Assembly: GCF_023078355.1 (NCBI RefSeq)
Contig: NZ_CP095552.1
Location: 2,790,001-2,854,000, forward strand
Source: Gordonia hongkongensis
Lineage (GTDB): Bacteria; Actinomycetota; Actinomycetes; Mycobacteriales; Mycobacteriaceae
Direction: 5' to 3'
DNA: 64,000 nucleotides
Both the position numbers and the translations under genes were made by a program. Under the pieces are notes generated by a model. It saw only the letters and a program-made list of their open reading frames with translations, made no database searches and was not told where the DNA came from. Below, piece after piece: positions 9,715 through 18,467 of the stretch; the stretch's first letter is position 1; each line of letters opens with the position of its first letter.

Positions 9715-11301
9715 TCAGGTGCCGCAGAAGGTCTGGAAGCTGTCGCTGAACGCCTGCGGGGCCGGCGCCGCGAAGTGAGCCCATTCGGTGCGGCGTTCGA
9801 ACGGATGCGTGACGGGATCCATCAGCCGCGTGAACGGTTCCAGATCGCCGTCGGTCGCGGCGCGCAAAGCGGCGTCGACCTGATGGTTGCGCGGGATGTA
9901 CACCGGGTTCACGGTGTCCATCGCCTCGGCGACCGCACCGGGCTCACGACCGAGACGGGCGAGTTCACGGCGCCATCGTTCAAGCCACGGACCGATCTGC
10001 TCGCGCGGCATGAGGCTGATGATCGGGACCTGATCTCCGCGGAGTTCGTCGGCCAGCGCCCGGAAGGTGCCTGTCCAGTCCGCACGATGATCACGCATCA
10101 GGGTCAACAGGTCGGCGACCAGTTCGGGTTCGGAAAACGCTTCTGTCAGACCGATTTTCGACGCCATGCCGGTGGCGAAATGGTGTTCGTACCGCGCCTC
10201 GTACGTGGCGAGCACGTCCGACGCCGCAGCGATCGCCTCATCGGGTGTCGGGGCCATGAGCCTGAGCAGGGTTTCGGCGAACCGCGCCAGATTCCACTTC
10301 AGGACGGCGGGCTGATTCCCGTAGGCGTATCGGCCCGCGTGGTCGATCGAGCTGAACACCGCCGACGGGTCGAAGGCGTCGAGGAAGGCGCAGGGCCCGT
10401 AGTCGATGGTCTCACCCGAGATCGTCGTGTTGTCGGTGTTCATCACGCCGTGCACGAACCCCACCAGCATCCACTGGGCCACCAGTGCGGCCTGACGTTC
10501 GAGTACGGCTTCGAAGAACGCGAGATACCGGTTGCCGTCGCCGGCCTCCGACGCTTTCGCGAGCTCCGGGTAGTGGCGGCTGATCGCATAGTCGGCGAGT
10601 TGTTGCGTCAGGCCGGTGTTCCGGATTGCGTACTCGAAGGTGCCGACACGGAGATGGCTGGCTGCGATCCGCGCCAACACCGCGCCGGGCTCGGCCCCGG
10701 TGCGCTGGATGTCTCGCCCCGTGGCCACGACCGACAGCGAACGCGTGGTCGGGATCCCCAGTGCGTGCATGGCCTCGCTGACCAGATACTCGCGCAGCAT
10801 CGGCCCGACCACCGCGAATCCGTCGCCACCTCGGGAGAAGGGGGTACGCCCAGAACCCTTGAGCTGTAGATCGACTCGTCGACCGCCGCGGTCGATCAGC
10901 TCCCCGAGCAGCAACGCCCGACCGTCCCCGAGAAGCGGTGTGTACCCGCCGAATTGATGCCCCGAGTACGCGGTGGCGACAGGGACGGCATCGGCGGGCG
11001 CGGCCGCACCCGACAGAAGTGCGACACCGTCGTCGGATGTCAGTGCCGCGATGTCGAGGCCCAGGTCGTCGGCGAGTGACTCGTTGACGACGAGCAGTCG
11101 GGGGTCAGGCGTCTCGGCACCCTGCCACGGCACGGTGAAGGGCGTCAGCTCGTCGGCGAAGGTGCGCTTGAAGCCGGTGATCGCAGCACTCGTGCGGGCG
11201 GGAGTATCGGGAGAGACGGACACCCTTCGAGGGTAACCAGTTTCCGGACCGGCAAACCGGCGGCGCAGAAGGGGCGAGGGAGGAGTGTCCACCTCACTCA
11301 C
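9715..11301 (-). CDS. selO: SelO family protein adenylyltransferase (UPF0061)
   Basis: Pseudokinase-fold enzyme that attaches AMP to Ser/Thr/Tyr of target proteins. Family motifs are clear: AYSGHQFGGYTPLLGDGRA, then LQLKGSGRTPFSRGGDG, LREYLVSEAMHALGIPTTR, then the catalytic-loop region GFVHGVMNTDNT and the metal site DYGPCAFLD. The usual C-terminal Sec/Cys position is met by the final FCGT. The frame opens at a GTG at 11301 (528 aa). The protein may instead begin at GTG 11223 (502 aa), next to GAAGG, where family similarity starts; the first 26 residues look like untranslated leader. Confidence 0.9.
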   Translation of the reverse strand: MSEVDTPPSPLLRRRFAGPETGYPRRVSVSPDTPARTSAAITGFKRTFADELTPFTVPWQGAETPDPRLLVVNESLADDLGLDIAALTSDDGVALLSGAAAPADAVPVATAYSGHQFGGYTPLLGDGRALLLGELIDRGGRRVDLQLKGSGRTPFSRGGDGFAVVGPMLREYLVSEAMHALGIPTTRSLSVVATGRDIQRTGAEPGAVLARIAASHLRVGTFEYAIRNTGLTQQLADYAISRHYPELAKASEAGDGNRYLAFFEAVLERQAALVAQWMLVGFVHGVMNTDNTTISGETIDYGPCAFLDAFDPSAVFSSIDHAGRYAYGNQPAVLKWNLARFAETLLRLMAPTPDEAIAAASDVLATYEARYEHHFATGMASKIGLTEAFSEPELVADLLTLMRDHRADWTGTFRALADELRGDQVPIISLMPREQIGPWLERWRRELARLGREPGAVAEAMDTVNPVYIPRNHQVDAALRAATDGDLEPFTRLMDPVTHPFERRTEWAHFAAPAPQAFSDSFQTFCGT

Positions 11302-11313
11302 CCCGGACGGCGA

Positions 11314-11517
11314 TCAGGCCGCCAGCGCCGCGCCGCAGATGCCGCAGGCCTCGAAGTTGCGCCGGTTCCACCGGGCGATCGGGATGAAGAACACGCTGAA
11401 CTGGCTGTATTCACGCATCCGCGCCCACTGGGTGGTGTTGTGGCAGCGGGGACAGGTGCGGGTCTGACCTGCACCGAGATGCTTCTGCCTACGGCCATAT
11501 CCGAACAAGAAGAACAC
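11314..11517 (-). CDS. Small zinc-ribbon protein
   Basis: 67 aa. It has two Cys pairs, CPRCHN at residues 22-27 and CGIC at 58-61, separated by a basic/aromatic stretch (FSVFFIPIARW). This is the zinc-ribbon layout seen in short actinobacterial proteins beginning with MFFLFGYG. It has no enzymatic motif and may be a metal-binding or protein-interaction domain. It lies directly upstream of selO on the same strand. Function unknown. Confidence 0.75.
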   Translation of the reverse strand: MFFLFGYGRRQKHLGAGQTRTCPRCHNTTQWARMREYSQFSVFFIPIARWNRRNFEACGICGAALAA

Positions 11518-11573
11518 ACCGCCATCGTAGAGTTCGCGGCTCGCGGCGGCCGGTCATGCGCCGCGGTAGTCGA

Positions 11574-12038
11574 TCACGGGCGGCGGACCATGAGGTCGTT
11601 CTCGGCTGTGAAACCGCATTGTTTGTACAGGTCTGTCGATGCTTCGGTCGGGTTGAGCACCACCTTCGCGTATCCACGGCCGTCCGCGGTCGCGACGGTA
11701 TGCCGGACCAGTTCACGTCCGATCCCGGCACCGCGGAATGCCGGGCGGACGTACAGATGACCGAGATAACCCCATCGGCCGCCGGCGCCCTGCCGGGGAC
11801 TCGGCATCCGGGCGTGTTCGGTCAAGCACACCATTCCCACAGTCATGTCGTCCGTGCCCGCGGTCCAGACCGTTCGTCGCTCATCGTCCAACCAACTCGC
11901 AACCGCGGCGACGAAGGCGGTATCGCCAAGCCACGGCCCGACGGAGCGATCGCCTTCGTACGCCCACTCCCAGCGGAGCTCGGCCACATGGTGGGAGTTC
12001 TGCGAACGTTGAATTCGTACCGCGTGCCGACCGGTCAC
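11574..12038 (-). CDS. GNAT family N-acetyltransferase
   Basis: About 154 aa single-domain acetyltransferase. The acetyl-CoA binding motif A is YLGHLYVRPAFRGAGIGREL (R/Q-x-x-G-x-G/A as RGAGIG), and the C-terminal motif B contains NPTEASTDLYKQCGF. The start at GTG 12038 is my choice because family sequence begins there; the frame stays open to 12167, but that extra part overlaps a 21-bp tandem duplication and is low-complexity. Substrate is unknown. It is divergent from the DUF1542 gene. Confidence 0.75.
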   Translation of the reverse strand: MTGRHAVRIQRSQNSHHVAELRWEWAYEGDRSVGPWLGDTAFVAAVASWLDDERRTVWTAGTDDMTVGMVCLTEHARMPSPRQGAGGRWGYLGHLYVRPAFRGAGIGRELVRHTVATADGRGYAKVVLNPTEASTDLYKQCGFTAENDLMVRRP

Positions 12039-12137
12039 CCACCCAGGGTGACCGATGACGGTCGGCGGCTGCGCGTCCGGCACCGCAGAAACTCCGCGAC
12101 CACCGCCGGCCTCGCGGAGAATGGACGAGGCCGAGGT

Positions 12138-12179
12138 GCTCGCCATCCGTCGAGACGCGCTCGCCATCCGTCGAGACGC
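12138..12179. repeat. Two perfect tandem copies of a 21-bp unit
   Basis: The unit GCTCGCCATCCGTCGAGACG plus C occurs twice head-to-tail with no mismatch in the gap between the acetyltransferase and the DUF1542 gene. It looks like a recent slippage duplication, or a paired binding site. Confidence 0.85.
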
Positions 12180-12275
12180 ATCGGGTCGGCGGGCATCGGT
12201 ACGCTCGGTGGTGTCCGTTTTGTCGGCCTGACGTCACCGCCACCGGGCTGCGGACTCGCGAAACCGGAGGGAAGC

Positions 12276-13067
12276 ATGGAAGCACTGATCCTGATCGCCG
12301 TCATCGTCGTGATCGTCGTCGGGGTGGTGGTGTTCGCCCAACAGCGTTCCGGCGCCAACGCGGCCCGCACCCTCGAGGACGCGAAAGCCGACGCACGACA
12401 GGTGATAGAACGTCTGGGCGGCCAGGTGTTCATGCTGGTCGGCGACGGCCCGGCATCGAAACAGGCGCTGGCCGACGCGGGGGAGCGATACACCGCGGCG
12501 GGGTCTCAGATCGAGCAGGCCAATTCGCCGGTGCAGGCGCGGCTGGCCAAACAGACTGCGATCGAGGGGCTCTACTACATCCGTGCGGCCCGGGCCGCCA
12601 TGGACCTCGACCCAGGTCCGGCGATCCCCGAGCTCGACGGGCAGAAGAGTGCCGGTGCGGTCACCGAGGACCGGACCGTGGAGTTCGAGGGACGAAAGGT
12701 CGCGGCATCGCCCAACCCGTCGGAGCAGACGCCCAACTACTATCCCGGTGGCCGCGTCGCGGGCAGGCCGGTACCCGCCGGTTGGTACTCCGAGCCGTGG
12801 TGGAAACCGGCTCTCGTTGCCGGCGCCTGGGGACTCGGATCGATGTTCCTGTTCTCGGCAATGTTCTCCGGCATGGCGGGCGTTCCCTACGACGCGCAGT
12901 CCTTCGAGAGTGGCGCCGGCGACGGTTCCGACGGTGGCGCCCTGGAAGGCGGTGACTCCGGCGACTTCGGCGGTGGTGACTCCGGTGACTTCGGCGGGGG
13001 AGATTTCGGTGGCGGCGACTTCGGCGGGGGAGGCGACTTCGGCGGTGGCGACTTCGGGGGGTTCTGA
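12276..13067 (+). CDS. DUF1542-type protein with membrane anchor and Gly/Asp/Phe-rich tail
   Basis: 263 aa. An N-terminal transmembrane helix (residues 2-22) is followed by a helical domain with LEDAKADARQVIERLGGQV and the pattern seen in actinobacterial DUF1542 proteins (AKQTAIEGLYYIRAAR near 88-103). A second hydrophobic stretch (about 175-200) comes next, and then a striking acidic glycine tail built of repeated SGDFGGGD / DFGGG units (residues 215-263). The tail is low complexity and probably disordered. The start is ATG with GGAGGGA six bases upstream. Function unknown; envelope location is inferred from the helices. Confidence 0.75.
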   Translation: MEALILIAVIVVIVVGVVVFAQQRSGANAARTLEDAKADARQVIERLGGQVFMLVGDGPASKQALADAGERYTAAGSQIEQANSPVQARLAKQTAIEGLYYIRAARAAMDLDPGPAIPELDGQKSAGAVTEDRTVEFEGRKVAASPNPSEQTPNYYPGGRVAGRPVPAGWYSEPWWKPALVAGAWGLGSMFLFSAMFSGMAGVPYDAQSFESGAGDGSDGGALEGGDSGDFGGGDSGDFGGGDFGGGDFGGGGDFGGGDFGGF

Positions 13068-13107
13068 GCGGCTGCCCTCCGAGTGACTCGGCTTCGCTTG
13101 CCGGGCG

Positions 13108-13947
13108 TCAGGTCGCCGTGGGTGCCGCGACGACGGACAGCAACCGGAGCTTCTCGGCACTCGCACTGCCCGGGGTCGCGGTGTAGACGAGCAGCGAATG
13201 CGAACACCGCGGGTCGACCAAGATCTGGCAACTCAGCTCGATCAATCCCACCTCGGGGTGCACGTACCTCTTGGTCTCGCGAGGAGCTATACCCACTTCG
13301 TGCCGTGCCCAGATCTCGCGGAACTCCTCGCTCTCGCCTGTGAGCCGTTCCGCGAGCGACGCCGCATACGACTGCGGGCCTCGTAGCGCAGCCACTCCTC
13401 GTAGTCCGGATACGTACATACGTGAGTAGAAGTCGTGGTCGTCGGACGGATGCAATTGGCGAGCCCGCGGATCGGTGAAACACCGATAGCCGATGCTCCG
13501 CGCCGGCCCGTCGAACCGCATGAGGTCGCCGACCAGTGCCACCCCGAGTCGGTTCTGGCGCAACGTCTCGCCGAGTTCGGTGACGATCTCGGCCGGGGTG
13601 TCGGCGAGCCGGTCGAAGATCCGCATCATGCCCGGGGAGATGTGCTCGCGGTCGGGTCCGCGCATGGGCGGCCGGTGGCCGGCGAGGTGGAACAGGTGGT
13701 CTCGCTCCTCGACGGAGAGGTGGAGGCCCTGTGCGATGGCGGCCACCATTTGTGGCGACGGCTGCGGGCCGCGCTCGCGTTCGAGTCGTGAGTAGTAGTC
13801 GGCGGACATGTGACACAGGGCAGCCACCTCTTCGCGACGGAGTCCACCTGTGCGACGGCGCTGCCCGCGAGGCAGTCCGACGTCCTCGGGCTGAAGGGCG
13901 GCACGCCTCACCCGAAGGAAGTCAGCGAGACCGGGTCGATCGATCAT
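13108..13947 (-). CDS. XRE-family regulator with MmyB-like ligand domain
   Basis: 279 aa. An N-terminal helix-turn-helix (residues 6-75) contains LRREEVAALCHMSADYYSRL, and the C-terminal MmyB-type domain (about 100-265) has DLMRFDG and the DPRA..L pattern typical of this family. In actinobacteria such regulators usually control a neighbouring divergent oxidoreductase, and here an SDR gene starts 116 bases away on the other strand. The ATG at 13947 is used since the family begins at FLRVRRAALQPEDVGLP. Confidence 0.85.
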   Translation of the reverse strand: MIDRPGLADFLRVRRAALQPEDVGLPRGQRRRTGGLRREEVAALCHMSADYYSRLERERGPQPSPQMVAAIAQGLHLSVEERDHLFHLAGHRPPMRGPDREHISPGMMRIFDRLADTPAEIVTELGETLRQNRLGVALVGDLMRFDGPARSIGYRCFTDPRARQLHPSDDHDFYSRMYVSGLRGVAALRGPQSYAASLAERLTGESEEFREIWARHEVGIAPRETKRYVHPEVGLIELSCQILVDPRCSHSLLVYTATPGSASAEKLRLLSVVAAPTAT

Positions 13948-14063
13948 TCGGCCATTCTTGCGCGCCCGGAACCGCGGAGCCACGGATCGACAGGCCGTGG
14001 ATAACGGTGCGGACCGCCACAAGACTGGAAGCGAGAACATTCCGAGTCCGTCAGGAGCTCCGC

Positions 14064-15005
<942 letters not shown>

Positions 15006-15042
15006 AGACGGGCCTCCTGGCGCCGATGTGCGATCGTCAAGT

Positions 15043-15086
15043 GGTGTGTGCCACCTGCGGACCGAAGTCGACGCAGGTGACACACC
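15043..15086. terminator. Long near-perfect hairpin between convergent genes
   Basis: GGTGTGTGCCACCTGCG (15043-15059) pairs with CGCAGGTGACACACC (15072-15086) apart from a two-base bulge. It sits between the SDR stop and the convergent small gene. There is no T-tract, so a terminator role is inferred from position only. Confidence 0.45.
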
Positions 15087-15137
15087 GGCAATGAGCACTT
15101 GTGGTGCTTTCCACTTAAGGTCTGAGGGACGCCCGGT

Positions 15138-15281
15138 TCAGGGGAAGAGCGTAAGGAATGTCGCTGCCGAGGTGGCGCACAACAGCGCCGCGATCGTGAC
15201 GCCGGCATAAGCGTGATCGGCAATCGGGGTCTCGCGTGCCTTGACCGACGATGTGCGTGTCGGAGTGCTGGCCTCTGTCAC
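15138..15281 (-). CDS. Small hydrophobic protein, 47 aa
   Basis: GTG start at 15281 is preceded by GGAGGGAC at ideal spacing. The product has a short polar N-terminus and one transmembrane helix (AGVTIAALLCATSAATFLTL, residues 27-46). The ribosome site and clean helix support translation, but no family is recognised. It may be a membrane micropeptide. Confidence 0.5.
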   Translation of the reverse strand: MTEASTPTRTSSVKARETPIADHAYAGVTIAALLCATSAATFLTLFP

Positions 15282-15501
15282 AAATTGTCCCTCCGAAGAC
15301 CCGTTACCGTCCCCGAGAACATTAGGGCCGCGAACGTTCACCCGAGACCCGCCGGCGACGTTCGAGGCCACAACGATGCTGTGGGTCACGAAACGATAAC
15401 GGTCGCAAGTACTAGGTTTCAACTGCACGAACGGTGAAGCGCCGACGGCGCGACGCAGTGATGGGTAACGCGGATTCGCACGCATGTGCGACAATGGCGC
15501 G

Positions 15502-16254
15502 GTGAGTTCACAGACGAGGGCCGGCTTGAGTCCCGACGACCTGGAGTCGCTGTCCGCGGCACTCGCGGCCGGTAAGCGAGCCACGGTCTATCTGCGCGAT
15601 GCGATGCCATCGCTGAACCTGGAGGCCGGCGCCTCGGCGCGAGTCGTGTCGATCGACGGTACGACAGTGACGGTGAGCCCGAGGGGCGTCGACGACCAGT
15701 TGCCCTTCGAAGCCGACGAACTGCGACGTAACCGACCGGCGGCCGCCACCACTGCGACCGCTGCGGTTCGTCGACGCACACCGGAACCGGCGCCCCCGAA
15801 GCCACAACCGACGTCGTCATCGAAAACAGTTGTCGAGGAATCGAATTCCGCCCGCCCGTCCCGAAAGGCGCGTCCTGCGACGGATGCCCCGCCGAGGGCG
15901 GCGGAGTCGGCGCCGGCGCCTGCGACGACCAGGCCGTCGCGAAAGGCCAAGACGCCGACCGCGCCGACCACGGTCACCATCACCGCGGCAGGGGAGAGCA
16001 CGTGGACGCTGTCGGTTGCGGTCGGAACCAGAAAGCTGGCGAAACCCGTCGAGATCACCGCCGACCGGGTGGCCCGGGCGATGCGGGAGCTCGATGACGA
16101 GACCGCGATCGCCGCGGTCGACGCCGTCATCGAATCGGCCCGAACGGCCGCGCAACGCCGCATCGACGAACTCAGTCAGGAACTCGAAGCCGCGCGGGCC
16201 GCGCCGGCCAACCTCGACGGGTCCGTCGACGACCAGCGCGGCCTCGCTCGCTGA
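15502..16254 (+). CDS. DUF6319-like protein
   Basis: About 250 aa. The N-terminal domain (residues 5-80) contains AAGKRATVYLRDAMPSLNL and a beta-rich SARVVSIDGTTVTV segment. A Pro/Ala/Lys-rich linker with two RPSRKA repeats follows, then a C-terminal helical domain (about 150-235) with AVDAVIESARTAAQRRI. This is the layout of an uncharacterised mycobacterial/Gordonia family that binds no known cofactor. The start is uncertain: GTG 15502 or the in-frame ATG 15484. No membrane segment. Confidence 0.65.
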   Translation: MSSQTRAGLSPDDLESLSAALAAGKRATVYLRDAMPSLNLEAGASARVVSIDGTTVTVSPRGVDDQLPFEADELRRNRPAAATTATAAVRRRTPEPAPPKPQPTSSSKTVVEESNSARPSRKARPATDAPPRAAESAPAPATTRPSRKAKTPTAPTTVTITAAGESTWTLSVAVGTRKLAKPVEITADRVARAMRELDDETAIAAVDAVIESARTAAQRRIDELSQELEAARAAPANLDGSVDDQRGLAR

Positions 16255-16410
16255 GGAGCGCCCGGAGCTTTGCGAGGGCGACGCACCCTGCCCCCTAATC
16301 CCGAGGAACGACCTACCCCCTGCTCCCTGAGGAGCTCCCGGAGCTTGCGGAGGGCGACCCACCCTGCTCCCTGAGGAGCGCCCGGAGCTTGCGGAGGGCG
16401 CGTCACGAAG
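16252..16410. repeat. Three direct copies of a GC-rich intergenic repeat
   Basis: Units of the form CTGAGGAGCGCCCGGAGCTT followed by GCGGAGGGCG occur at about 16251, 16327 and 16370, separated by short spacers with CACCCTGC and TCCC. The first copy has one extra T and the second has CTCCC for GCGCCC. The array fills the space between two convergent genes. Similar sequences are scattered in Gordonia genomes; the role (terminator or REP-like) is inferred. Confidence 0.75.
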
Positions 16411-16417
16411 GGCCCCG

Positions 16418-17545
16418 TCAGGCCTGCCGGTCCCGGAACCGGTACATCGCGCGAATGTCTCGCGTGATCGCTTTGTCCCGCTTGCTCCGCTTGCTCGCCT
16501 GTCGGGCGTCGCCCCGAGCGGCCGACCACTCACTTTCCCTCAGCAGCTTGCGATAGCGTTCCAGACGGCCGGCGTCGAGCCGGCCGTCCCGGATCGCCTC
16601 CTGTACGGCACATCTCGGCTCACTGCGGTGTTCGCAATCGCGAAACGCGCACTCACGAGCCAGGTCTTCGATGTCGGCGAACGTTCGTCCGGCCGCCTCA
16701 GCGACATCCTGCACCCCGATCCCACGCAGACCAGGTGTGTCGATGAGTACCTTGCCTCCCGGCAGGAGCAGCAGCTCGCGGTGCGCCGTCGTGTGCCGAC
16801 CCTTTCCGTCGACCGCACGAATCTCGTTGGCCGCCATCTGTTCACGACCGAGCAATGCGTTGGCCAGGCTCGACTTGCCGGCGCCGGACGAGCCCAGCAG
16901 GACGGCGGTACCGGTCATGGTGGACTCGAGGAGATCAACGCCTGCGCCGGTGATCGTACTCGTCGTCACGATGTCGGCGCCCGGAGCGACCGCGGCGACC
17001 ATCGCCTCACCCGGAAGAGGATCGTCAACCAGATCCGACTTGGTCAACGCGATGATCGGCCGGGTGCCGGCGTCGTAGGCCAACGTCAGCAGGCGTTCCA
17101 CGCGCCCGACATTCACCCTGTTCGCGACCGACACCGCGATGATCACCGTGTCGACGTTGGCGGCGAGCACCTGCCGTTCCGACGTCCGATCCGAACTCGC
17201 GCGCGCGATCGCCGTCCGACGCGGCAACAGGTGCACGATCCGGGCCTGCCCGTCGTCACGGCGCAGCACCACCCAATCGCCGGTGCACACGGACTGTTCG
17301 CGCTCCGCAGTGCGCCCGACACCGCGGATGGCGCGGACCGGACCTGATGCGGTGATGGTGTCGCACCCGCCGCGATCCACCCGTACAACGCGAGCTGGTA
17401 GCTCGTCGTCGGACGCGCGGTCGGTGTACAGAGTCGAGAAATGCTCGTCCCAGCCGAGAGCGGCGAGCTCGACGGGGAAGGACGAATTACTTGCAGTATT
17501 CACTGTTGGGGACTTTCGAGGTATGCCCGCGACCCCAGGAGTCAT
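16418..17545 (-). CDS. rsgA: Ribosome small-subunit-dependent GTPase A
   Basis: Circularly permuted GTPase that helps mature the 30S subunit. An N-terminal OB domain (about 40-110) is followed by the permuted G motifs: G4 TKSD (near 168), G1 GSSGAGKSS (near 225), G3 DTPGLRG (near 270). The C-terminal zinc site is CAFRDCEHRSEPRC (about 297-310), then a basic tail. Length 375 aa from ATG 17545 or 361 aa from GTG 17503; neither has a strong ribosome site, so the start is open. Confidence 0.92.
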   Translation of the reverse strand: MTPGVAGIPRKSPTVNTASNSSFPVELAALGWDEHFSTLYTDRASDDELPARVVRVDRGGCDTITASGPVRAIRGVGRTAEREQSVCTGDWVVLRRDDGQARIVHLLPRRTAIARASSDRTSERQVLAANVDTVIIAVSVANRVNVGRVERLLTLAYDAGTRPIIALTKSDLVDDPLPGEAMVAAVAPGADIVTTSTITGAGVDLLESTMTGTAVLLGSSGAGKSSLANALLGREQMAANEIRAVDGKGRHTTAHRELLLLPGGKVLIDTPGLRGIGVQDVAEAAGRTFADIEDLARECAFRDCEHRSEPRCAVQEAIRDGRLDAGRLERYRKLLRESEWSAARGDARQASKRSKRDKAITRDIRAMYRFRDRQA

Positions 17546-17589
17546 CCGACTCGCAACTCAGTCGGTTGTGCGAGAACGGTGTTCGAGGA

Positions 17590-17658
17590 TCAGCAACGGG
17601 CTGGAGGAACAGGGATGGTTCGGATGCTGACGATGCCAGCGATCTCGACGGCAACCAT
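17590..17658 (-). CDS. Possible 22-aa leader ORF upstream of rsgA
   Basis: ATG at 17658 follows CTGGAGGT at good spacing and reads MVAVEIAGIVSIRTIPVPPA plus RC before TGA. It lies upstream of rsgA on the same strand inside an otherwise gene-free 270-base gap. The product is too short to classify; the call rests only on the ribosome site and position. Confidence 0.25.
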   Translation of the reverse strand: MVAVEIAGIVSIRTIPVPPARC

Positions 17659-17788
17659 CGACTCACCTCCAGGTCTCGTGCTGCCCCCACCGGACAGCGC
17701 GGCTCACGCTAACACCGTTCAAAAATGCCCACCACTCCTTTTCTGGCTTACGCCGCCTGCGACGCCCTTGAGACGGCTCGATACTGGA

Positions 17789-17828
17789 CGGTCTCGACCG
17801 ATCGGTCTAATATCAGACCATGCGGTCT
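17789..17828. promoter_or_regulatory. Ladder of GGTC/GACC inverted repeats over the tetR start
   Basis: Four overlapping palindromes share half-sites: CGGTC-tc-GACCG (17789-17800), GACCGATCGGTC (17796-17807), GGTCT-N6-AGACC (17804-17819) and AGACC-atgc-GGTCT (17815-17828), the last spanning the start codon. It is a strong candidate for TetR autoregulation. Confidence 0.7.
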
Positions 17829-18467
17829 AAGAGCGGAACCGGCGCCCGGACCTTCGCCGATGAGGCACGTCGGAAGCAGATAGTCGCCTGTGCGATGGAC
17901 CTGATTGCCGACGTCGGTTACCCGCGTGCGTCATTGGCGAAGATCGCCGAGCGCGCCGATATAGCGAAGAGTGTTGTGCTGTATCACTTTCGAGACAAGG
18001 ACGAGTTGGTTTCCGCGGTGGTTGAGACAGTGTTCGCCACATCTGCGAACATCATGGTCCCGCGAATTCTCTCCGCCTCGGGTGCACGCGACCGTCTCAG
18101 GGCCTACATCGAGTCGAACGGCGAGTTCCTCGACGCTCATCGACGGCCGGCCATCGCGCTTTACGAGATCTCGACGAGCTATCGGGACAGGAAAGGTCGT
18201 CGATTCGATGAGGCCATCCAGGCAGCTGTCGACGACATCGGCGTTCCCGAGCAGTTCGCTCCGCTCGATCCGTTGTCGATCCTGAGGTCAGGCATCCAAG
18301 ACGGCGACTTCGTCACCGACGTGGACCCGATCGTCCTGAAGAACCTCATTCGATCGGCACTCGACGGCGCCGTCGCCGAGCTCGCGCGAGACGACACCTA
18401 TGACGTGACCGCCCACACCTCCGCCCTGTCGAAGCTCGTCCTGTCCGCGATCGGAGCACCACCATGA
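17820..18467 (+). CDS. TetR family transcriptional regulator
   Basis: 215 aa. The N-terminal HTH (residues 18-62) contains ASLAKIAERADIAKSVVLYH followed by FRDKDEL, the TetR fingerprint. The C-terminal ligand domain is unclassified. It overlaps the glycosyltransferase gene by four bases (ATGA), so the two form an operon. The inverted-repeat ladder over its own start codon suggests it represses itself and the glycosyltransferase. Confidence 0.88.
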   Translation: MRSKSGTGARTFADEARRKQIVACAMDLIADVGYPRASLAKIAERADIAKSVVLYHFRDKDELVSAVVETVFATSANIMVPRILSASGARDRLRAYIESNGEFLDAHRRPAIALYEISTSYRDRKGRRFDEAIQAAVDDIGVPEQFAPLDPLSILRSGIQDGDFVTDVDPIVLKNLIRSALDGAVAELARDDTYDVTAHTSALSKLVLSAIGAPP

